DNA of 39,706 bases from Bacteroidales bacterium (GCA_029934705.1 JAOZLS010000003.1:1-39706), one strand, 5' to 3'; positions 1 to 9,190 are shown, numbered from the stretch's first letter. Made by a program: numbers and translations. Notes: a model not told the origin generated them from the letters alone.

Positions 1-164
1 TTTGATAAATAACGAGTTGTTCTATTCATCTCAACCAATAGATTACCAGCTTCTAATTCGCTAGAGTCATACCGTTCTGGCAAAAACAATAACCATGCAG
101 CTAAGCCTACCATTATTATATTAATAACGATGTAGCGTTTTTTTGTATTTTTGATGTCTTTCAT
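1..164 (-). CDS. Partial CDS, N-terminus of a membrane-anchored protein (possibly rhodanese-like by sulfur-operon context)
   Basis: Reverse-strand reading from ATG at 164: MKDIKNTKKRYIVINIIMVGLAAWLLFLPERYDSSELEAGNLLVEMNRTTRYLS..., one N-terminal TM helix, open to the window edge. The rhodanese guess is from context only. Confidence 0.5.
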   Translation of the reverse strand, partial: MKDIKNTKKRYIVINIIMVGLAAWLLFLPERYDSSELEAGNLLVEMNRTTRYLS

Positions 165-233
165 CTTTTTATATTTTATGTTAAAAGTTATACCGAAATA
201 TTTATAGTAAAAACTTATTAACGTGTAATATTT

Positions 234-821
234 TTAATATTTTTTTGTTTTTGCAGATACTTTCTTTTGAATATATGCTGTAGCATAGAAAACTGCAATA
301 GCAAAAACTACAAAAAGAAAAATAAATACTTCTCTTGATATTCCTAAAACATCGTAAAGCATTTGAGGTCCTTTTGCTCCGCTTACTAAAAACTCGTCGT
401 ATAAAGGATATCCAAGGTCAAAAATTATTGCTCCAAGAATAACTCCTCCAATAAATACCATTGCATCTATTTTACCAATTGCAGCAGCACATGCACTAGT
501 TCCAGGGCAAAAGCCTCCAATTATAAACCCTAAGCCCATAATTATTCCACCTACAATAGCAGGTCCAACAAAAAATGAGTTTGTATATATTTCATTTATA
601 TCAATTAGTTGAAAGTAGTCGAAAAAAGCTAGTCCAACGGCAGCAGTTAGTGCAGCCATAAAAAACACTCTTAATACTACGAAATCGTATCCATAAAAAA
701 CTCCAGCAAGTTTTCTTGAAGAAGAAAAGCCTGCACTTTCAAGTATTATCCCAAAAAAGATTCCTATAACCAAGGCTAATACGAAGCTCCATTCGTCTGA
801 TGCTGTAAATAGTGGTCCCAT
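234..821 (-). CDS. YeeE/YedE family (thiosulfate/sulfur-compound) transport protein, half-size
   Basis: ORF 195 aa; multiple TM segments; conserved Cys motif GGFCPGTSACAAAIGKIDAM typical of PF04143 proteins. Confidence 0.8.
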   Translation of the reverse strand: MGPLFTASDEWSFVLALVIGIFFGIILESAGFSSSRKLAGVFYGYDFVVLRVFFMAALTAAVGLAFFDYFQLIDINEIYTNSFFVGPAIVGGIIMGLGFIIGGFCPGTSACAAAIGKIDAMVFIGGVILGAIIFDLGYPLYDEFLVSGAKGPQMLYDVLGISREVFIFLFVVFAIAVFYATAYIQKKVSAKTKKY

Positions 822-874
822 TTTATATAATATTTATTATGTATTTGTCTTTAAAAAAATTAATTTCATTTACT

Positions 875-1393
875 CTATATCCAAAGCTTTCTAAATAGCC
901 ATGCAAAAATATAGCCTGAGCCAAATATTGCAGCAACTACAACAAAACCTGACGTAGCAAGTACTGCCATTCCATCTAATCCGGCACCACTAGTACAACC
1001 TCTACCAAAAGATGCTCCTATTCCAAATAATGCACCACCAATTAAGGCAGCAACGAGTCTTTTCTTAGATGTAATTTTAGGAGAATGTTCTACTTTCAGC
1101 TTTAACCTACCAGCAATTGCTCCCGAAATAAAACCTCCAATAAAAACTCCAAGTATCATAAATACAAGTCTGTTTTTTAAAGGATTTTTTCCATCTTTAA
1201 AATATTTTGAAGAATAAGTATCCGCAGCATGTGTGTGGCTAGGTGCTACAACATTTACAATTTCAGCCCCTACTCTTTTAAATGCTCCACTTGCCCCCAA
1301 GCCTTCGCGGGTTAAGTAAAACGAGAATAATATTACTATGCCTAATAGAACTCCCGCTAAATATGAGTTCATATATTTTTTTGTACCTTCCAT
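875..1393 (-). CDS. YeeE/YedE family (thiosulfate/sulfur-compound) transport protein, half-size
   Basis: ORF 172 aa; motif GGALFGIGASFGRGCTSGAGLDGMAVLATSGFV matches the YeeE/YedE GxxFGxG...GC signature. Confidence 0.82.
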   Translation of the reverse strand: MEGTKKYMNSYLAGVLLGIVILFSFYLTREGLGASGAFKRVGAEIVNVVAPSHTHAADTYSSKYFKDGKNPLKNRLVFMILGVFIGGFISGAIAGRLKLKVEHSPKITSKKRLVAALIGGALFGIGASFGRGCTSGAGLDGMAVLATSGFVVVAAIFGSGYIFAWLFRKLWI

Positions 1394-1419
1394 TTTATCT
1401 AATTTTATATATTTTTTAA

Positions 1420-2439
1420 TTAGTAAAGATATCTAATAACTTGACCTGCATCTACCATTATAAAACGGAAAGCTAAACCTCCCCAGATAATTAATAATCC
1501 AGGAACAATTACAGGTATTTTAAACTTCATTAACTCCATTACTTCTAATATTAAAGGAATTGTTAATCCTAAGATTATAACATTTACCCAAAAAGTTACA
1601 GTAAACTCTCCACCAAGAAAATAACTAACAGTATGAACTTTTATTTCAGAACCTGCTTGATATCCCATAAACCAGTGAGTTATAAAGAACAACTCAATTA
1701 TTACTAATAGTATATCAATTTTACTATATGAAATTCTTTCAAAATGATCTTTTGTCATTATCATAAGTAAAGCAGCTCCTGTTGACAAGCCTGATGTAAG
1801 AAACAGTGGGCCTAATATTGCTGTATTCCATAAAGGACGTGCATTAAATGCCGACAATAAAATTCCAGTATAAACTCCTAGTACAATTGCTAATATTGCC
1901 ATTGCCCAAGCTAATGGTTTTCTATCCTTAACTATATACTTTTCAAAATCTCTAATGATTTTATGTTTCCAATCCCAGTCTTGTTCGGGCTTTGTGTCGT
2001 TGGTTGTAATAATCCAAGCTGCTATTTTTCGAATAAAGCCTAATTTACATTTGTGTACTGGGTAAATATCTTTTAAATACGAAAAAATCCAAATCATATT
2101 TAAAGGCATTATTAACATTAGAGTCCAAGCTCCCCATGACATAGGCGAGTCTAGTCTAATTGTTGTATATAGTTGCCAAAAATATAATGGATGATGCAAA
2201 TCATAAAGTAAAGCCATTAGTCCAATAACAATTGCACCAAATGCCACGATAGGACCGATTCTTACTGATGTTAAAAACTTTTTGTCTTTACCCATTATTG
2301 TTTGGTAGGCTGCAAAAAACAATAGTCCTGCAGCTAGTCCTCCTAAAAATAGATAAAGAGGAATTGACCAGTGCCATATATTCATTACAGGGTCAATATG
2401 AGGATTCATCCTCCCGCTTATTATAAGTTCTTCTTTCAT
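1420..2439 (-). CDS. psrC: NrfD/PsrC-type polysulfide reductase membrane subunit
   Basis: ORF 339 aa, polytopic, start WHWSIPLYLFLGGLAAG typical of NrfD/PsrC; adjacent to PsrB- and PsrA-like genes. Confidence 0.85.
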   Translation of the reverse strand: MKEELIISGRMNPHIDPVMNIWHWSIPLYLFLGGLAAGLLFFAAYQTIMGKDKKFLTSVRIGPIVAFGAIVIGLMALLYDLHHPLYFWQLYTTIRLDSPMSWGAWTLMLIMPLNMIWIFSYLKDIYPVHKCKLGFIRKIAAWIITTNDTKPEQDWDWKHKIIRDFEKYIVKDRKPLAWAMAILAIVLGVYTGILLSAFNARPLWNTAILGPLFLTSGLSTGAALLMIMTKDHFERISYSKIDILLVIIELFFITHWFMGYQAGSEIKVHTVSYFLGGEFTVTFWVNVIILGLTIPLILEVMELMKFKIPVIVPGLLIIWGGLAFRFIMVDAGQVIRYLY

Positions 2440-2462
2440 TTATAAATGAATTTAGAGTTAAT

Positions 2463-2996
2463 TTATACTAAATAGAAAATTTGTGGCTTTGTTCCTGCTT
2501 CTGCTGCTAAAACTTTTATTCTTCTTACAGCTGTAATTCTAGAAACCTCACTATTTGGGTCATCTAAATCGCCAAAATACATACAAGTTGTTGGACAAAC
2601 CGACACACATGCAGGATCTTGCCCATTATTTATTCTATGGTCGCAGAATGTACACTTATCAACCCAACCTTCTGGGTGAACATAGCGAGCATCGTAAGGA
2701 CAGGCTTCAATACAAGAGCCACATCCAATACACTCTTCTGGTGTAACTTTAACAATTCCGCCTTCAATAACATGGCTTGCTCCTGTTGGGCAAGTTCTTA
2801 CACATGGAGTATCTTCACAATGATTACATCTCTCTGATCTAATTTGAAGATGTAGCCCAGGATATGTTCCTTCGACTGTTTCTGTTATCCAATCTCGTGA
2901 GTAACCTATAGGTATGTTATTTTCTGTTTGGCATGCGACTACGCAGTCACTACATCCGACACATTTCTTAGTGTCAATCGCCATTGCATATCTCAT
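2463..2996 (-). CDS. psrB: 4Fe-4S ferredoxin-type electron transfer subunit (PsrB/PhsB/DmsB-like)
   Basis: ORF 177 aa with several Cys clusters (CVGCSDCVVACQTENN, CNHCEDTPCVRTCPTGA, CIGCGSCIEACPYDARY, CTFCDHR...CVSVCPT). Confidence 0.9.
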   Translation of the reverse strand: MRYAMAIDTKKCVGCSDCVVACQTENNIPIGYSRDWITETVEGTYPGLHLQIRSERCNHCEDTPCVRTCPTGASHVIEGGIVKVTPEECIGCGSCIEACPYDARYVHPEGWVDKCTFCDHRINNGQDPACVSVCPTTCMYFGDLDDPNSEVSRITAVRRIKVLAAEAGTKPQIFYLV

Positions 2997-3014
2997 AATA
3001 TTAATTATTTATAT

Positions 3015-5294
3015 TTAAATAATATTTACTTTTCTTGTTAATGGTTTATCAGAAGGATGTGGGTTTTCTGTAATAAATTTCACAAAGTTACCTCTCATTC
3101 CTGTTCCTCCCATTATTTTATCGTGCATTATGTGTGTTATTAGTTCTGAATCACTAGCACCTTTTCCATAAGACCTAGAAAGTCTATCGTCCTGTCGTCC
3201 AAATCCATGAACCATATATACCATGTCTTGCCTAATACGTTCTGTTATACGCACTTTAATTGGGAATGAAGAAATTACATCATCCTGATTTTTCAACCAA
3301 ACCTCTTGCCCAGCAGATAAATCCTCTAATTGAGCAATTTTAGGATTAACCCATAAGACATTTTCATCCATTAAATCATTTAAGTGTGGATTATTAACAG
3401 TTCTACCAAAGGTGTGCATTGGTGCTCTACCATAATTCAACCTATAAAACCCTGGTTGAGGTTCTGGGTGAGCAGTATATTTAGGCATAGCATCAAAACC
3501 CTCTTCAACTAAAGCTGTTGAGTATAGTTCAATTTTGCCAGTATTTGTTGAGAACTCGTGCTCTTCGCCATTTAAGAAATATAAATCGTTATACTCTCTG
3601 TCTATTTTCTTAACCCCTATTTTTTGCATTTCATCTAAAGAGCTCCCTATTTGCTTTAATTGCCAATCTAGCAGTTCTGTTATATCATTATAAGGTACAT
3701 AAGCACCTAAGCCAAGTTTTTCTGCTAACATTTTAGCCATTTCCCAGCCTGGCTTTGAGTCATATTTTGGTTTTGCAGCTGGCATTCTTAATGCAATTGA
3801 AGGTTCTCTGTGTTTTGACGTTCTAAGCATATCATATCTTTCAAGATATGTACATTCAGGTAAAACAACATCAGCATAACCTGTAATTTCGGCAGGCATT
3901 GTGTCAATCACAACTACTAATTCTAAATTTTGTAAAGCAGCTATTGTATTTTTTCTATCGGGTAAAGTTGTTATTAAGTTTGTACCATTAATAATCCAAG
4001 CTTTATACGAGCAATCTCTGTCAGGCGAAGGGATTGTTGCATCGCAAATTCCAGAAGCAAGAGCTAAGTCGGCAAGTTTAAATTTACCAGGTGTAGCATC
4101 TCTCCATGTATGACTAATTTTAGGATAAGCTGGATGTGGCATGCTTTTAAGTTTAATACCTTCCGGCTGGTAAAATCCACCACGTCGTCCCCAAGAACCA
4201 AGTATTGCATTTAAAATTGCAACAGCTCTTAGTCTCTGTGTATCATCCCCATACCAAGTTACGTGCCGTCCTGGATGTACAATTACTGCTGGTGAAGCAT
4301 TACCCATTGCACGAGCCGTTTTTCTTATTAAATCTGGTTTTAAACCGGTAATTCCATAAGCCCACTCAGGAGTGTTATTTTTAACATGTTCTTTTATTTG
4401 TTCAAATCCATAAGTATATTTTTCAACATACTCTTTATCATAAAGTTCTTCTTCAATAATAACATTAATCCATGTTAATAGTAATGCAAGGTCGGTTGCA
4501 GGTTTTATAGGAAGCCAAAAATCTGACTTACTTGCTGCGGTAGAAAATCTAGGGTCAACAGTTATGATTGTTGCTCCATTATCAATAGCCTGCGACATTT
4601 CCTGAACTTGCCCGTTATGCATATTTTCTCCAATATGCGAACCTATGAGTACAAGACATTTAGTATTTCTTATATCTGTTGGTTCAGGAGAACCAATACC
4701 TTTTCCAAAAGTTGCTATAAAACCAACTTCTCTAGGTCCACGACACTGTGCATAAGAAGGAGCAGATATACTATTTGTTCCGTAAGCCTTTAAAACATTA
4801 CCCCAAAACTTACCACCTGAACCATGAGAAAACATTGCAACACAGTTTGGCGAATATTTTTGAGCAACATTTTTAAGTTTATCGGCAATAACAGTAATTG
4901 CCTCGTCCCAAGTTGCTTTTCTAAAATATTGATTTCCATCTTCATCTTTCTCTCTAATAAGAGGATGTTTAAGCCTGTCTTCATCTTCGTACATTCCAAC
5001 TCCGCCTGTTCCTCTGGGGCAAAAACGTCCACTAGAATGTTGGTCGTCATTATTTCCAATAATTTTCCATATTTTTTCTTTTCCATCAACATTTTTAGTA
5101 TATGTCCATCCTGCACACTTCCAAAAACATATTTCGCAGTAGGTTGGATATCTTTTAGCTTTGGAATCATCTGGAATATCATTGTCCTTTTTTAAAAAAC
5201 TAGGAACCCAGTTTAAAATAGGAGTTGCAGCTAAAGCTAACCCACCAACCCCCATTGATGATATTTTTATAAATTGTCTTCTAGTAGTTTTCAT
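3015..5294 (-). CDS. psrA: Molybdopterin-dependent thiosulfate/polysulfide reductase catalytic subunit (PsrA/PhsA-like), Tat-exported
   Basis: ORF track gives 3015..5330, but the Tat signal MKTTRRQFIKISSMGVGGLALAATP begins at the internal ATG near 5294; Fe-S motif CEICFWKCAGWTY...CPRG; Mo-bisPGD oxidoreductase body. Confidence 0.88.
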   Translation of the reverse strand: MKTTRRQFIKISSMGVGGLALAATPILNWVPSFLKKDNDIPDDSKAKRYPTYCEICFWKCAGWTYTKNVDGKEKIWKIIGNNDDQHSSGRFCPRGTGGVGMYEDEDRLKHPLIREKDEDGNQYFRKATWDEAITVIADKLKNVAQKYSPNCVAMFSHGSGGKFWGNVLKAYGTNSISAPSYAQCRGPREVGFIATFGKGIGSPEPTDIRNTKCLVLIGSHIGENMHNGQVQEMSQAIDNGATIITVDPRFSTAASKSDFWLPIKPATDLALLLTWINVIIEEELYDKEYVEKYTYGFEQIKEHVKNNTPEWAYGITGLKPDLIRKTARAMGNASPAVIVHPGRHVTWYGDDTQRLRAVAILNAILGSWGRRGGFYQPEGIKLKSMPHPAYPKISHTWRDATPGKFKLADLALASGICDATIPSPDRDCSYKAWIINGTNLITTLPDRKNTIAALQNLELVVVIDTMPAEITGYADVVLPECTYLERYDMLRTSKHREPSIALRMPAAKPKYDSKPGWEMAKMLAEKLGLGAYVPYNDITELLDWQLKQIGSSLDEMQKIGVKKIDREYNDLYFLNGEEHEFSTNTGKIELYSTALVEEGFDAMPKYTAHPEPQPGFYRLNYGRAPMHTFGRTVNNPHLNDLMDENVLWVNPKIAQLEDLSAGQEVWLKNQDDVISSFPIKVRITERIRQDMVYMVHGFGRQDDRLSRSYGKGASDSELITHIMHDKIMGGTGMRGNFVKFITENPHPSDKPLTRKVNII

Positions 5295-5313
5295 AAAAAA
5301 TCCTTTAATATTT

Positions 5314-5333
5314 AATGTGATATACATCACATT
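5314..5333. promoter_or_regulatory. CRP/FNR-superfamily-like operator, perfect palindrome AATGTGATATACATCACATT (TGTGA-N6-TCACA)
   Basis: Perfect 8-bp arms (AATGTGAT/ATCACATT) around ATAC, directly upstream of the likely psrA start; Crp/Fnr gene at 10201. Confidence 0.7.
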
Positions 5334-5539
5334 TACGTTTGTGCAAATCTAACTATTTTTATATAAAAAAAAAGGATAAATCATCGTCTTGTGCTGATTT
5401 TAAAATAGATATAACTAAATTATTATGCGATTAGCTTAATAATCAGAGAACTTTATCCTTATTTAGATTTTATATAAAGAAGAAAGTTGCTTTATAACAT
5501 GATAAATTACAGTTGATAAAGTATTAATAATCTATAAAT

Positions 5540-7228
5540 TTGCTGATAAGTAATTTTAATATTATTATATATCAACTTTTAATTATAAAAAAATCAAAGA
5601 TGCTAAACACTACTAAATCACGTAAAGCTTTTTTTAAGACTTTGGTTACTTTTACACTAATTTTGTTTCCATGGTTTTTTGCCATAATATACTTAAATTA
5701 TGTAGAAGATGACACAAAGCCTAAGCAGCTTATGCTAAAACATTACAAAGTCGATAGGCGAAAACTTGTTGACCACACAAAATTTGAAATTTTACAACAA
5801 GATTTTGAGACAGCTCACGATGTTACAGAAGCATGTTTATCATGCCACAATAAAACAGCCGAAGAGTTTATGACTTCTAACCACTGGAACTGGTCAAAAA
5901 CAGATAGTGTTAACGGAGAGCCTATAACTATTGGGAAAGAAAATGTTCCTAATAACTATTGTATAGGAATTAAAAGTAATGAGAAACTATGCTCTCATTG
6001 TCATGCAGGCTATGGTTGGGCTGATAATGATTTTGACTTTAAAGCAGAAAAAAGTGTAGATTGTTTAGTTTGTCATGATAATACAGGAAGATATAAAAAA
6101 CCAGGACCTGGCAAAGGTAATGTTGGAGCTGGTTATCCAGACCATAAAATAGACCTAAGGTTTATAGCATCTCATGTTGGAGCTACAAGTAAAAAAACTT
6201 GTGGATATTGTCACTTTTATGGTGGTGGTGGTAACAATGTTAAACATGGTGATTTAGAAGCAGCTCTTTTAAGTAAAAAAGATTGTACTAAAGAAGTTGA
6301 TGTTCACATGAACCATGAAGGCAAAAACATGGACTGCTCAGAATGTCATACTACAAGCCATCACGAAATTAGTGGTAATATGTACACATTATCAACTTCC
6401 CCTGAGAATGCAACAACTTGTGTTCAGTGTCATACCGACTCGCCTCATAAGAGCAAATTATTAAATACTCACTTTAATACAATTGCTTGTCAAACATGCC
6501 ATATACCTGAATATGCAAAAGTAAACCCAACGCGAGTATGGTGGGACTGGTCAACATCTGGCAAACATAAAGATGGAAAACCATATAATGCAGAAGATAT
6601 TGAAAGAAATGATTCAACATTCCAATATCATGCTAAACATGGAGATTTAATTGCTATTAAAAATGCTACTCCAGACTATATATGGTTTAATGGGCATGCC
6701 GACATTCATTTATTTGGCGACAAATTTGAAGGAGACACTCTAGTTATGAATAAGCTTGAAGGTTCATTTGAAGATCATATAAATCCAGCACATCCGGAGC
6801 ACCCTTCGAAAATATACCCTGTAAAAATCATGAGAGGTAAACAACCTTACGATACAGAACACAGAATGCTACTTCAACCTAATACTTTTGGACCAAAAGG
6901 ATCAGGTGCATATTGGGCAGATTTTGATTTAGATAAAGCTTTTGAAAATGGTATGAAAGCACGGAATTTACCATATAGTGGCAAATATGATTTTGTTTAC
7001 ACAGAAAGTTACTGGCCTTTAAATCACATGGTATCTCCATCAGACAAGGCATTATCTTGTAAAGAATGTCATAGTAGAGATGGTAGATTAAGTAAATTGT
7101 CTGGATTTTACATACCAGGAAGAGACAATAATAACTTAGTTGATACAATAGGAATTTTATTAATTATCTCCGCATTAATTGGAGTTGTTATTCATGCTAC
7201 AATAAGAATTATAAGTAAACGTAACTAA
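5540..7228 (+). CDS. Octaheme c-type cytochrome, tetrathionate reductase (OTR) family
   Basis: 562 aa; eight CxxCH motifs (CLSCH, CSHCH, CLVCH, CGYCH, CSECH, CVQCH, CQTCH, CKECH); N- and C-terminal TM segments. The real start is probably the ATG giving MLNTTKSRKAFFKT. Confidence 0.85.
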   Translation: MLISNFNIIIYQLLIIKKSKMLNTTKSRKAFFKTLVTFTLILFPWFFAIIYLNYVEDDTKPKQLMLKHYKVDRRKLVDHTKFEILQQDFETAHDVTEACLSCHNKTAEEFMTSNHWNWSKTDSVNGEPITIGKENVPNNYCIGIKSNEKLCSHCHAGYGWADNDFDFKAEKSVDCLVCHDNTGRYKKPGPGKGNVGAGYPDHKIDLRFIASHVGATSKKTCGYCHFYGGGGNNVKHGDLEAALLSKKDCTKEVDVHMNHEGKNMDCSECHTTSHHEISGNMYTLSTSPENATTCVQCHTDSPHKSKLLNTHFNTIACQTCHIPEYAKVNPTRVWWDWSTSGKHKDGKPYNAEDIERNDSTFQYHAKHGDLIAIKNATPDYIWFNGHADIHLFGDKFEGDTLVMNKLEGSFEDHINPAHPEHPSKIYPVKIMRGKQPYDTEHRMLLQPNTFGPKGSGAYWADFDLDKAFENGMKARNLPYSGKYDFVYTESYWPLNHMVSPSDKALSCKECHSRDGRLSKLSGFYIPGRDNNNLVDTIGILLIISALIGVVIHATIRIISKRN

Positions 7229-7278
7229 ATTTAAGTTGTTACATTTGACCTTTTAAAAAAAATAAAAAAATAAAAAAA

Positions 7279-8613
7279 ATGAAAAAGCAAACATATATAT
7301 ATAGTGTCTTCGAAAGATTTTGGCATTGGTCTCAAGCATTACTAATCTTCTTTTTAATGCTTACAGGTTTTGAAGTACATAGCTCATTTGAACTATTTGG
7401 CTTTGAGAGCTCAGTTGAATGGCATAACACAGCAGGTTGGGCATTTCTAGTTTTAATTATATTTGCCATATTTTGGCATTTTACAACAGGAGAATGGAAA
7501 CAATATATTCCGACATTAGAACTTGTAAAAGCTCAAATAAATTATTACATTTTTGGTATATTTAAAGGAGCACCCCACCCTACTCACAAAACTAGACACA
7601 CTAAATTTAACCCATTACAACGACTTATTTATTTAGGACTTAAATTATTAGTAATTCCAATACAAGTTGTAACTGGTTTTATTTATCTTTCCTACATGCA
7701 CCCTGAACACTCAGTTGGTGCAGGGAATATAGAATTTATTGCAATTTTACATACAATTGGTGCTTTTGCATTAATAGCATTTGTTATTGCACACGTATAT
7801 TTAACTACTACTGGCGAAAAAGTTTTTATGAGCATAAAAGCAATGCTTACTGGTTGGGAGGTTGTTGATGTAGATGAAAAAGAAGAATATATTACAAACA
7901 TGAAGCAAGCAGTAGAGCATAGTACTGCAGGTTATTATAGACTTGACAATGAAGGTATTTTAACACAGGTAAACAAAGCTTGGTTAGAGATATATGGATT
8001 TAACAAAAAAGAAGATGTTGTTGGAAACCATTACAGTGCAACAAGAGATGAAAAACAAGTTAAAGTTTTAAAAAGCATTGTTGATAGAGTACTAGAGGGT
8101 GAAAAAATAATTGGACAACATGTTGTTAGAAAAAATAAAGATGGTAGCATTGGACAACACATTCTATCGGCAAACCCTATTGTTGAAAACGGCAAAACAG
8201 TTGGTTTAGAGGGTTTCATACTTGATATTACTGATATGGGTAAGGACTCGCAACACATGTATTCAGCAATAAGAAATAGTAGTGCAGGTTATTATAGAAT
8301 AAATGCCAAAGGTTATTTTGAAGAAGTAAATGAAGCTTGGTTAAAAATTTACAAGTGTGATGATAAATCTAATGTTATTAATCAACATTACTCAATAACA
8401 AGAAATCCTGAGAATGCAAAAGAGCTAGATGCAGTTGTTGAAAAAGTATTAAACGGAGGAAGTATTGCTAGTAAATTAGCCATCAGAAAATGTAAGGATG
8501 GTACAGTAGGAAAGCATATTCTTTCTGCAAATCCTGTTTACAAAAAAGACAAGATTGTTGGAATGGAAGGTTTTATTATTGATGTTACACTTGAAGAAGA
8601 AAAGAGTATCTAA
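7279..8613 (+). CDS. Cytochrome b561/b6-type membrane protein fused to two tandem PAS domains
   Basis: N-terminal ~200 aa: FERFWHWSQALLIFFLMLTGF, His-containing TM helices; C-terminal two similar ~110-aa repeats (STAGYYRLDNEG...GFILDITD / SSAGYYRINAKG...GFIIDVTL). Confidence 0.8.
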   Translation: MKKQTYIYSVFERFWHWSQALLIFFLMLTGFEVHSSFELFGFESSVEWHNTAGWAFLVLIIFAIFWHFTTGEWKQYIPTLELVKAQINYYIFGIFKGAPHPTHKTRHTKFNPLQRLIYLGLKLLVIPIQVVTGFIYLSYMHPEHSVGAGNIEFIAILHTIGAFALIAFVIAHVYLTTTGEKVFMSIKAMLTGWEVVDVDEKEEYITNMKQAVEHSTAGYYRLDNEGILTQVNKAWLEIYGFNKKEDVVGNHYSATRDEKQVKVLKSIVDRVLEGEKIIGQHVVRKNKDGSIGQHILSANPIVENGKTVGLEGFILDITDMGKDSQHMYSAIRNSSAGYYRINAKGYFEEVNEAWLKIYKCDDKSNVINQHYSITRNPENAKELDAVVEKVLNGGSIASKLAIRKCKDGTVGKHILSANPVYKKDKIVGMEGFIIDVTLEEEKSI

Positions 8614-8635
8614 TTATAATCACGAACAAAACTTT

Positions 8636-8667
8636 AAAAAGCCAGAGACTAACTCTGGCTTTTTTTA
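8636..8667 (+). terminator. Intrinsic terminator
   Basis: GCCAGAG-ACTAA-CTCTGGC followed by TTTTTTT, just after the cytochrome b-PAS gene. Confidence 0.85.
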
Positions 8668-8689
8668 TGTTTAATGAAATATTATATTT

Positions 8690-9190
8690 TTATTCATAAT
8701 GAACACTACTTTCCCAAATTCCGTGAATATTGCAACCTAATACAATTTTTACAACATCGCCATTTTTTAAAGGTGCAAAAAAATCTTGTTTGTTACTTCC
8801 TTCTCCATTTTGTATTTCAATATGCTTATATTGTTCTCCATTAATAAACAATGTCATAAAATCAATCCAATGTTCTTCTACTGATGGATGAACAATTCCA
8901 GCAGAACCAACTAATACATTTATTACAACATAGCCTTTCTCGTCTTTTTCGCCAAATGTAATATCAGGAGTATGCTTATTCTCAAAGTCTGTTACATTAT
9001 TATAATCAGAAATTGTTATAGTATCCCTATTTATAATTAACTCTTCTCTTATTTTTTTTATAATCTCAGTTTTTTGCACAGTATCTGCTACCACATCTGT
9101 ATTTTCATCGCCATGCTCACAGCAACTATTTAAACTAAATACTGTTACCAGCATTACCGATGTTCCGAATAAAATTTTCTTTATACTCAT
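8690..9190 (-). CDS. Desulfoferrodoxin/superoxide reductase-like lipoprotein
   Basis: Lipobox-like LNSC near the N-terminus; SOR iron-ligand-like pattern NKHTP ... VHP ... EEHW ... GCNIHGIWES. Confidence 0.78.
   Translation of the reverse strand: MSIKKILFGTSVMLVTVFSLNSCCEHGDENTDVVADTVQKTEIIKKIREELIINRDTITISDYNNVTDFENKHTPDITFGEKDEKGYVVINVLVGSAGIVHPSVEEHWIDFMTLFINGEQYKHIEIQNGEGSNKQDFFAPLKNGDVVKIVLGCNIHGIWESSVHYE

Noticed and set aside
2555-2837. Plus-strand ORFs of 63 and 72 aa opposite psrB
   Set aside because: Antisense to a clear ferredoxin-subunit gene; no family resemblance.
4790-5182. 130-aa out-of-frame minus-strand ORF inside psrA, and antisense ORFs 3901-5195
   Set aside because: Overlap a well supported molybdopterin oxidoreductase reading frame; low-complexity translations.
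6879-8258. Minus-strand ORFs opposite the octaheme cytochrome and cytochrome b-PAS genes
   Set aside because: Antisense to recognised coding regions with clear motifs on the + strand.
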